Below are positions 38,639-44,310 of a stretch of 44,310 bases of DNA, one piece after another (the first letter of the stretch is position 1; each line of letters opens with the position of its first letter). Origin of the DNA: an uncultured Bacilli bacterium (GTDB taxonomy: Bacteria; Bacillota_I; Bacilli_A; RF39; UBA660); NCBI GenBank assembly GCA_944371685.1, contig CALVXV010000001.1, forward strand, positions 1 through 44,310, read 5' to 3'. The position numbers and the translations under genes are program-made. The notes beneath the pieces are model-generated. The model had not been told where the DNA came from. It was given only the letters and a program-made list of their open reading frames with translations, and made no database searches.

Positions 38639-39349
38639 GTGCGAAAGATATTAAATTTTGTTGGTACTGGTGGTGCTTTTTCGACAAAGTATATAAATAA
38701 TTGTGCATATTATTATTTAAAAGATGATACGATTTTATTGTTTGATGCGGGTGAAACGGTTTTTCACGAGATTTTGAAAAGAAATATTATAAATGAAAAT
38801 ATTAAAAGAGTTGATATTGTAATTACACATTTTCATAGTGATCATGTAGGCAGTTTAGGAAGCTTAGTTTTTTATTTAAGATATAAGAAAATAAGTGAAG
38901 TAAATATTATATTTCCCATTAAAGTTATACCATATATGCTTTTAAATATTTATGGTATTGATGAAAGGTTATTTAATGTAAAAAAACCATGTGAAATACA
39001 TGATTATTATATTAAGGAATATGAACAATTGCATGGTGATTTAGATAAAGATGGAAATATTATTTCAATGCCTAGTTATGGATATCATGTGATTAATAAT
39101 AATGATAATTTCTTTTATAGTGGTGATACATGTATTATTAGTGATATAATATTAAAAAAGTTTAAAAATAAGGAAATTAAAATAATGTATCACGAAGTAA
39201 CTACTGATGGGTATAAAACACATATGCAATTAGATGATTTAACTAGATTGATTGATGTTAAAGATAGGAATAGAGTGATATGCATGCATATGGGAGATAA
39301 TGTAGATGTGTCAAAGATTAAAAGTTTAGGATTTGGGAGTGTGAGGTAA
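38639..39349 (+). CDS. Metallo-beta-lactamase-fold hydrolase (RNase Z/phosphodiesterase type)
   Basis: 236 residues. N-terminal GTGGAFSTKYINNCAYYYL is typical of the RNase Z/arylsulfatase-like branch. The metal motif is THFHSDHVGSLG (about 60-71), followed by YSGDT (about 162-166) and the terminal H in ICMHMGD (about 219). Members of this branch are often phosphodiesterases acting on RNA ends or cyclic nucleotides. I choose GTG 38639, preceded by AGGTGG at 38628-38633; GTG 38630 lies within that site. It follows the kinase-radical SAM gene by 1 bp and precedes a CYTH gene by 2 bp. Confidence 0.85.
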   Translation: MRKILNFVGTGGAFSTKYINNCAYYYLKDDTILLFDAGETVFHEILKRNIINENIKRVDIVITHFHSDHVGSLGSLVFYLRYKKISEVNIIFPIKVIPYMLLNIYGIDERLFNVKKPCEIHDYYIKEYEQLHGDLDKDGNIISMPSYGYHVINNNDNFFYSGDTCIISDIILKKFKNKEIKIMYHEVTTDGYKTHMQLDDLTRLIDVKDRNRVICMHMGDNVDVSKIKSLGFGSVR

Positions 39350-39351
39350 AT

Positions 39352-39933
39352 ATGAAAGAGGAATTAGAAATTTGTGTTAGGTCTTTAGTGCCATTTAAAC
39401 AACTTTATGACGATATGATTAATAAAGGGTTTCATGTTCAAGAGGATTTTATTTTAAATGATATTTATATGGTTCATAATGACATAGAAGTATCTTTGGA
39501 AAATGAAGATGTGATTTTTTCTAATTATGTTTTGATTAGAGAGACTGTAGGTAAAAAGAAAATGCTTGTTTTAAAACATAAAGAAATGAATAAAAAAGGT
39601 GAGATAATAAAACAAGAGTCAGTTAAATGTCCAATTGATGATTGCACAAAAGCTTATGAATTTATGAAAGCTATTGGTTATAAAAAAATTTTTGATATTA
39701 GTGATCATAATATTTTGATGAGTAATGGGAAAAATGAAATTTATCTTCAAGATGTAAAAGGGATTGGAACTTATGTTGAGATGGAGCAAAAAAATTTACT
39801 TTTGAAGAATAATAATGGTGATACAATAGATAAAATGAAAAATAATTTACAAGGATATGCATTACAAATTGATACCAAAGATTATTTTGCAAGAAAAGCA
39901 TATGATGCGTTTAAAAAGATATTTAATGAGTAA
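39352..39933 (+). CDS. Second, divergent CYTH-like protein
   Basis: 193 residues. The N-terminal strand EELEICVRS, followed by FKQLYDDMINKGF, and later basic strands (VLIRETVGKKKMLVLKHKE) alternate with acidic ones (GTYVEMEQKN), as in CYTH/triphosphate tunnel proteins. Similarity to the first CYTH gene of the locus is only structural in pattern. Basic residues are fewer, so it could be a degenerate or binding-only member. It starts 2 bp after the metallo-hydrolase, with GAGG upstream, and is the last gene of the operon. A strong terminator follows. Confidence 0.68.
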   Translation: MKEELEICVRSLVPFKQLYDDMINKGFHVQEDFILNDIYMVHNDIEVSLENEDVIFSNYVLIRETVGKKKMLVLKHKEMNKKGEIIKQESVKCPIDDCTKAYEFMKAIGYKKIFDISDHNILMSNGKNEIYLQDVKGIGTYVEMEQKNLLLKNNNGDTIDKMKNNLQGYALQIDTKDYFARKAYDAFKKIFNE

Positions 39934-39969
39934 AAAAAGACTGTTACATTTTACAATGACAGTCTTTTT
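39934..39969. terminator. Bidirectional terminator
   Basis: AAAAAGACTGT (39934-39944) pairs perfectly with ACAGTCTTTTT (39959-39969). It separates the CYTH gene from the convergent YjcZ peptide gene. Confidence 0.9.
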
Positions 39970-39973
39970 ACAT

Positions 39974-40126
39974 TTAGTGATTACCACAAGCTCTAGCTCC
40001 GATAATTATTACAAGTAAAATAAATAGCACTAAAATGATTGCTGCGCCATAGCCTGTTCCGTATCCGCCACCATAGCCACCGTATGAAGGGCAGCCATAG
40101 CCTTGATACCCACCATAGTAATACAT
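39974..40126 (-). CDS. YjcZ/SscA-type spore coat assembly peptide
   Basis: 50 residues. The N-terminal half is Gly/Tyr rich (YYYGGYQGYGCPSYGGYGGG), and the C-terminal half is one hydrophobic helix (AAIILVLFILLVIIIG, about 28-43) with a short tail containing Cys. This is the pattern of the YjcZ family of small spore coat proteins, including SscA. AGGAGG lies 7 bp before the ATG on the minus strand. A sigma-K-like promoter (40177-40152) precedes it, which fits late mother-cell expression by the sigK gene in this window. It is too short for many ORF callers. Confidence 0.85.
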   Translation of the reverse strand: MYYYGGYQGYGCPSYGGYGGGYGTGYGAAIILVLFILLVIIIGARACGNH

Positions 40127-40151
40127 ATAATACCTCCTATCTATTCTAATA

Positions 40152-40177
40152 TAGTTTATGATAAAGTAAAAAACCGT
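40152..40177 (-). promoter_or_regulatory. Sigma-K-like promoter of the YjcZ peptide
   Basis: On the minus strand, AC (40177-40176), 15 bp, then CATAAACTA (40160-40152), an exact match to the CATANNNTA sigma-K -10. The ATG is 26 bp downstream. Confidence 0.6.
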
Positions 40178-40218
40178 ATATTAGAAATACCTAATTTTAT
40201 ATTTTAAAACTCACCATC

Positions 40219-40247
40219 TAGTCAAAAATACAAGAATATGCTATGAT
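40219..40247 (+). promoter_or_regulatory. Promoter of the SEDS gene
   Basis: TAGTCA (40219-40224), 17 bp, then an extended -10: TGC followed by TATGAT (40242-40247). Confidence 0.5.
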
Positions 40248-40270
40248 TATATAAGAATAGGAGGCGGGTT

Positions 40271-41443
40271 ATGAAAGAAAAGTCATTATTTAAACTTTTA
40301 AAAGATTTAGATAAACCATTGTTAATTGCGTCCGCAGCTTTATTTATTTTTGGACTTTTAAATATCGTTACAGCCTCCTCAAGAGCAGCAGTTGTCAATT
40401 ATGATGTGTCTATATATTATTATTTTTATCGCCAGCTGGCGTTTATTATAATTGGTTTAATTGCTGGGGCTATTATTATTAAAACTGATACCAAATATTA
40501 TAAAGTAATAGTTCCTGTTTTATTTGTGGCAGCTATCGCCTTAAATCTTTGGGCTTTAACTTTTGAGGAATTATCAGGCTCTAAAAACTGGATTGATTTA
40601 AAGGTAATTAAATTGCAACCGAGTGAATTTTCCAAGCCGATTATTATTTGTTTACTAGCAATTTTATTTGAAAAAAATTATCGCAAATTAAGAACCGTCA
40701 ACATTAAACATTATGATACTATTGCGACGATGCTTTTGATAGCGATGATTATTCCAGCTATTATTGTTTTACAAAAGGATTTCGGAACTTTATTGATAAC
40801 TTTATTTATAATCGGTATGATGTTTCTGGCTAGTCCAATTTTAAAGATAGATAAAATTAAAACTTTTTTATTTATGTTAGTTTTAGGTAGCCTAGCTTTA
40901 CTTGTTATTTATAATGTTCAAGGATATATATTAAATGATGCTAGAATTAGTAGATTTACTTCATTTTTAGATCCTTGTGGTAATTATGAAAAAGGTGGTT
41001 ATCAGGTTTGTAACAGTTATATTGCTATAAATGATGGAGGATTATGGGGATTAGGTATTGGCAAGAGTAAACAAAAATATTCATATATACCAGAGCCTCA
41101 TACTGATTCAGCTTTTGCAATTATTGCTGAAGAATATGGTGTTTACCGTAGCGTGTTTATTTTTATTTTATATGCTATTGTTTTATATCGTATTGCTGTG
41201 ATTGGATCTAAAGCAGCAAGCTTAAGAGGCCGGTATATCTGTGTTGGTATCATTAGTTATATATTTGTACATATTTTTATTAATTTAGGTGGTATGTTTG
41301 GTCTTATTCCATTAACTGGAGTTCCACTTCCATTTTTAAGTTATGGTGGTAGCTTTGTCTTATCATTATTAGCTTCACTAGCTATTGTTCAAAGAATTTG
41401 TATTGAATCGAAAAATAAGAAGATAAAAATTCCTAAGAAATAA
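40271..41443 (+). CDS. SEDS glycosyltransferase, FtsW/RodA/SpoVE family
   Basis: 390 residues with about ten membrane helices. The family loop motifs are LQPSEFSKP (about 115-123), RISRFTSFLDPCGNYEKGGYQ (about 225-245, with Asp), YSYIPEPHTDSAFAIIAEEYG (about 270-290) and the end GVPLPFLSYGGS (about 352-363). SEDS proteins polymerise lipid II into glycan strands together with a class B PBP. PEPHTD and the EEYG context point to FtsW or SpoVE more than RodA, but the choice cannot be made from sequence alone. No PBP gene is adjacent. AGGAGGCGGG precedes ATG. Confidence 0.93.
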   Translation: MKEKSLFKLLKDLDKPLLIASAALFIFGLLNIVTASSRAAVVNYDVSIYYYFYRQLAFIIIGLIAGAIIIKTDTKYYKVIVPVLFVAAIALNLWALTFEELSGSKNWIDLKVIKLQPSEFSKPIIICLLAILFEKNYRKLRTVNIKHYDTIATMLLIAMIIPAIIVLQKDFGTLLITLFIIGMMFLASPILKIDKIKTFLFMLVLGSLALLVIYNVQGYILNDARISRFTSFLDPCGNYEKGGYQVCNSYIAINDGGLWGLGIGKSKQKYSYIPEPHTDSAFAIIAEEYGVYRSVFIFILYAIVLYRIAVIGSKAASLRGRYICVGIISYIFVHIFINLGGMFGLIPLTGVPLPFLSYGGSFVLSLLASLAIVQRICIESKNKKIKIPKK

Positions 41444-41493
41444 AAGGAATTTTTATTTTTTTGTCGTATGTTTATATATAGAGGTGATTTAAA

Positions 41494-42168
41494 ATGAAAT
41501 TTATAAAAAAACATAAAGGAAAACTTTTTATTTTACTTTTTATTTTATTTACGGTTTTTACTATTTATGATACTTATAGCATGGAAAGTGAAAGTGAAAC
41601 AGAGATTAAAACAGAACCAGAGGTAAGTGAAAAAGAAGAAAAGAAAGAAAAAGAAATTAAAGTGTTAGTGGATGTTAAAGGTGAAGTAAATACTCCTGGA
41701 GTTTATGATTTGACAGATAATAATACGGTTATGGATGCTATTAACAAAGCGGGAGGTTTGACTAAAAATAGTGATACAAGCAATCTTAATTTAAGTAAAA
41801 AATTAGAAGATGAGATGGTTATTATTGTTTATTCTAAAAGCGAAATTAAAAAAATGGAGGAGCCTAAGGTGCAATGTCCACCATGTAATGATGCTTGCAT
41901 TAAAGAAGAAGATGAGAAGGCCAAACTAGATACATCTAAAGAAACAGAATCTAAAGAAGAAAGTAAAACAGTTACTGGCAAGGTTAATATTAATAGTGCT
42001 ACAGCTTCTGAACTGCAAAGTTTAAATGGAATAGGAGAGGCTAAAGCCAAGGCTATTATTGAATATCGTGAGAAAAATGGCAATTTTGAAAAGATAGAAG
42101 ATATTAAAAATGTCTCAGGTATTGGTGATAGTGTTTATGAAAAAATTAAAGATAATATTACCGTTTAG
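41494..42168 (+). CDS. comEA: Competence DNA receptor ComEA
   Basis: 224 residues. A signal-anchor helix (about 9-25) and a Lys/Glu-rich linker are followed by an SLBB domain (about 55-112, VLVDVKGEVNTPGVYDL). A second linker carries three cysteines (PPCNDAC). The C-terminal double helix-hairpin-helix (about 162-224) reads VNINSATASELQSLNGIG and IGDSVYEKI. ComEA binds double-stranded DNA outside the membrane and passes it to ComEC. It overlaps comEC by 32 bp, so the two are coupled. RBS GAGGTGAT precedes ATG. SLBB plus HhH is the usual Gram-positive layout. Confidence 0.94.
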   Translation: MKFIKKHKGKLFILLFILFTVFTIYDTYSMESESETEIKTEPEVSEKEEKKEKEIKVLVDVKGEVNTPGVYDLTDNNTVMDAINKAGGLTKNSDTSNLNLSKKLEDEMVIIVYSKSEIKKMEEPKVQCPPCNDACIKEEDEKAKLDTSKETESKEESKTVTGKVNINSATASELQSLNGIGEAKAKAIIEYREKNGNFEKIEDIKNVSGIGDSVYEKIKDNITV

Positions 42169-44161
42169 TATCTTTGTCATCATATATGTTATTTTTGCTA
42201 TACACTATAAACCTATAAGTAAATATTCTATAGATGATAATAATGTAGAAGGTTATATTTACGATTGCCAAAGGCAAGATGATAAAACTATTTTAAAAAT
42301 AAAAGGCAAAGAAAATATTTTAATTAATTATTATAATGATTTTGATTGTAAATTAGGTATTAAAATAAGAGCGACCGGGGAGGTTAAAAAGCCAAGTCAA
42401 AATACTAATTTTAATCTTTTTAATTATCAAAATTATTTACTCTCTGAGAAAATTAATTATACTTTTTTAGCGCGTAATATTAACATTGTTAATGCAAAAG
42501 TCAATATTTTTTATAAAATAAAAAATTATCTTTATCAGCATATTAAAAATTATAAGAGTGAAAATTATTTAAAAGCTTTAGTTTTAGGTAACGATGATGA
42601 TATAAATATTGGGGTTAAGGGAAGTTATCAAACAAATGGAATTAGTCATTTAATTGCCATATCTGGCACGCAAATAACCTTGTTTTCTTGTTTACTTCTT
42701 TATATTTTTAATAAAATTTTTTCTAAAAATATATCTTATTTATTAACTATTCTTTTGCTTCTTTTTTATCTTTTTGTAACGAATTTTCAAGCATCAATTT
42801 TAAGAGCTACTTTGTTTTTTATCATTTTAACTATTAATAAACAGTTTGAACTAAAAATAGACAGTTATATATTATTAATTATTACATGTGGTATTCTTTT
42901 AGTTTTTAATCCATTTTATATATATAGTTTGGGCTTTCTTTTATCGTTTGTGACGTCATTTTTTCTTTTGATTTTCTCAAGTATTATTAATAAACAAAAA
43001 AATTATCTTTTTAAAAATTTAAATATATCTTTAATTGCTTTTTTGGCAAGTGCGCCGATATTAATAAATAATTTTTTTCAGTTAAATTTATTATCACCAT
43101 TAATTAATTTATATTTTGTGCCTATTATGACGTTCGTTATATATCCTTTATCTCTTTTAACCTTTATTTTTAAACCATTAGATGATATATTGTTTATTTT
43201 AATTCAAATAATGGAAAATGCGTCGCTTATTATCTCTCAAATAAACTTTTTGAATTTAACTTTTCATCATATGAATATATTAGTTTTTATTTTATACTAT
43301 ATTTTAATCGTATTTATATTATATAAATGGTCAAAAGGTAAAAATTATTTATCTTTATTTTTTATAGTTTTAATTATTCATCATAATATTAATTATCTAA
43401 ATCCATATTCTACATTGACGATGCTTGATGTTGGTCAAGGTGATTCAATTTTAATTAAATTAAAAAATAATAAAGGAAATATTTTAATTGATACTGGTGG
43501 TCAACAAGCTTATGATGGCAAAACACCTTATGATATTGCAAAAAACATTACTATTCCATATTTAAAGTCTGAAGGCATCGATCATTTGGACTATTTAATT
43601 TTAACTCATGGTGATTTTGACCATGCCGGCATGGCAATAAACTTAATTAAAAATTTTAAAGTAAATCATTTAATTTTAAATAAGGAAAATAATGATTTGG
43701 AAAATAAAATTACAAAAGCATTTAAAGGAAAAATCACAAATATTTCAAGAGGAGTAGTTACAATTAATAATATAAAATTAAATTTTTTAAATGGTTTAAA
43801 TAAGCATAATGAAAATGATGATAGTCTTATTATTTATACGAAAATTGACAGCCAGAATATATTATTAATGGGAGATGCTTCAAAAGAAAGTGAAAAATAT
43901 TTATTAAATACATATAATTTACCTAAAATGGATATACTAAAAGTAGGACATCATGGATCTAGCACAAGTTCATCAAAAGAATTTATTGAAGTAATATCTC
44001 CTAAGATATCTTTAATTTCTGCCGGCAAAAATAATGTATATGGTCACCCCCACCAAATAACTTTACAAACATTAAAAAATAGTAAAATTTTTACTACTAA
44101 AAAAGATGGTGCGATTAAAATTAATTTAACCAAAAACACCATCTTAACCCAGGCCCGCTAA
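42137..44161 (+). CDS. comEC: Competence DNA channel ComEC/Rec2
   Basis: About 674 residues. N-terminal helices and a small OB-like extracellular segment (about 25-110) come first. The Competence membrane domain follows (about 140-410; NGISHLIAISGTQITLFSC is the conserved core). The C-terminal metallo-beta-lactamase-like domain (about 425-674) has LDVGQGDSILI, THGDFDHAG and VGHHGSSTSSS. ComEC transports single-stranded DNA into the cell and its MBL domain is proposed to degrade the other strand. I choose ATG 42137, preceded by GGTGAT; ATG 42110 is an alternative. Two hairpins follow the stop. Confidence 0.93.
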   Translation: MKKLKIILPFSIFVIIYVIFAIHYKPISKYSIDDNNVEGYIYDCQRQDDKTILKIKGKENILINYYNDFDCKLGIKIRATGEVKKPSQNTNFNLFNYQNYLLSEKINYTFLARNINIVNAKVNIFYKIKNYLYQHIKNYKSENYLKALVLGNDDDINIGVKGSYQTNGISHLIAISGTQITLFSCLLLYIFNKIFSKNISYLLTILLLLFYLFVTNFQASILRATLFFIILTINKQFELKIDSYILLIITCGILLVFNPFYIYSLGFLLSFVTSFFLLIFSSIINKQKNYLFKNLNISLIAFLASAPILINNFFQLNLLSPLINLYFVPIMTFVIYPLSLLTFIFKPLDDILFILIQIMENASLIISQINFLNLTFHHMNILVFILYYILIVFILYKWSKGKNYLSLFFIVLIIHHNINYLNPYSTLTMLDVGQGDSILIKLKNNKGNILIDTGGQQAYDGKTPYDIAKNITIPYLKSEGIDHLDYLILTHGDFDHAGMAINLIKNFKVNHLILNKENNDLENKITKAFKGKITNISRGVVTINNIKLNFLNGLNKHNENDDSLIIYTKIDSQNILLMGDASKESEKYLLNTYNLPKMDILKVGHHGSSTSSSKEFIEVISPKISLISAGKNNVYGHPHQITLQTLKNSKIFTTKKDGAIKINLTKNTILTQAR

Positions 44162-44176
44162 TGCATTAGCGTTTTA
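44156..44176 (+). terminator. Palindromic hairpin overlapping the comEC stop
   Basis: CGCTAATGCATTAGCG (44156-44171) is a perfect palindrome containing the TAA stop, followed by TTTTAT. As RNA it gives a 6-bp stem with a TGCA loop. Confidence 0.6.
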
Positions 44177-44184
44177 TATAGATT

Positions 44185-44208
44185 GACTGCTTTTTAAGCA
44201 GTCTTTTT
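44185..44208. terminator. Second, strong terminator after comEC
   Basis: GACTGCTT (44185-44192), loop TTT, AAGCAGTC (44196-44203), then TTTTT. It can also serve the minus-strand gene ending at 44231. Confidence 0.85.
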
Positions 44209-44230
44209 AAATGTTATTAAATAAGTTGCT

Positions 44231-44310
44231 TTATTTTTGTTTATCTTTGATTATAATATCAACACCACATATATCAGCAATTTTTATTAAATCTTCAAAA
44301 AAGTATCTAT
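44231..44310 (-). CDS. 3' end of a minus-strand gene, possibly an HTH regulator (partial)
   Basis: A minus-strand frame enters from the right edge and gives 25 residues ending at TAA (44233-44231). FEDLIKIADICGVDIIIK resembles the last helices of an XRE-type HTH domain (LxKIAxxxGV), but the fragment is too short to be sure. It converges on comEC, with a terminator between them. Confidence 0.5.
   Translation of the reverse strand, partial: RYFFEDLIKIADICGVDIIIKDKQK

Noticed and set aside
39698..39901. Minus-strand ORF over the second CYTH gene
   Set aside because: No ribosome site and aromatic-rich shadow composition. The plus-strand frame has a good site and operon position.
41829..42083. 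Minus-strand ORF over comEA
   Set aside because: Shadow of the Lys/Glu/Ser-rich linker and HhH domain of comEA.
1..44310. CRISPR arrays, tRNA or rRNA genes, prophage
   Set aside because: I saw no regularly spaced repeats, no cloverleaf with a T-arm GTTCRA motif in a gap, and no capsid or terminase genes. Intergenic gaps are short and otherwise explained.

Overview
The window comes from an AT-rich, low-GC Bacillota that reads TGA as stop. It makes a cell wall (murF, ddl, ftsW-like SEDS protein, wall amidase) and very probably spores (sigK, yqfC, yqfD, a YjcZ/SscA-type coat peptide). Gene order follows the Bacillus-type yqfC-yqfD-ybeY-dgkA-era-yqzL-recO-glyS and sepF-divIVA-ileS blocks, and T-boxes precede two tRNA synthetase units. 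I would place it in Bacilli or a neighbouring gut lineage, without a species. No tRNA, rRNA or CRISPR array was seen.

Layout: 1-2260 DUF1292 protein and a large coiled-coil protein. 2260-3650 nfeD plus SPFH membrane pair. 3747-9916 the sporulation/era/recO/glyS block (phoH and cdd are absent and a VanZ gene is inserted). 9945-12149 a Lys-rich membrane-anchored protein and a convergent amidase. 12348-19830 sepF, divIVA, an Ile T-box, a hydrolase, murF, ddl and ileS. 19847-22183 a TnpB scrap, a secreted repeat-family protein, a two-HTH regulator and sigK. 22460-26544 a restriction-modification locus: an HNH nuclease facing a methyltransferase with two SAM sites and two catalytic motifs, plus an AbrB-like micro-ORF. 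26676-33556 PadR/HAAS sensor pair, an NrtR-like Nudix regulator, a lone prepilin, a degenerate arylsulfotransferase homologue, deformylase and an XRE regulator facing a frameshifted paralogue of the secreted protein. 34801-39933 an unusual nucleotide-type cluster. 39974-44310 YjcZ peptide, ftsW-like gene, comEA, comEC and the tail of another gene.

The best candidate for an undescribed system is 34801-39933. Two adjacent operons each combine a CYTH (triphosphate tunnel) protein with a radical SAM enzyme. A LysR regulator lies at the end of the first operon. In the second operon the radical SAM domain is fused behind a cytidylate-kinase-like P-loop domain and is followed by a metallo-beta-lactamase-fold hydrolase. 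The domain set suggests making, trimming and removing a modified nucleotide, a logic reminiscent of viperin with its CMPK2 partner, but this is inference.

Regulation is unusually readable. There is a sigma-E-like promoter before yqfC and a sigma-K-like promoter before the YjcZ peptide. Palindromic operators sit at the nrtR, padR and XRE genes. A complete promoter lies directly behind the Ile T-box terminator, and the Gly T-box leader is very short.
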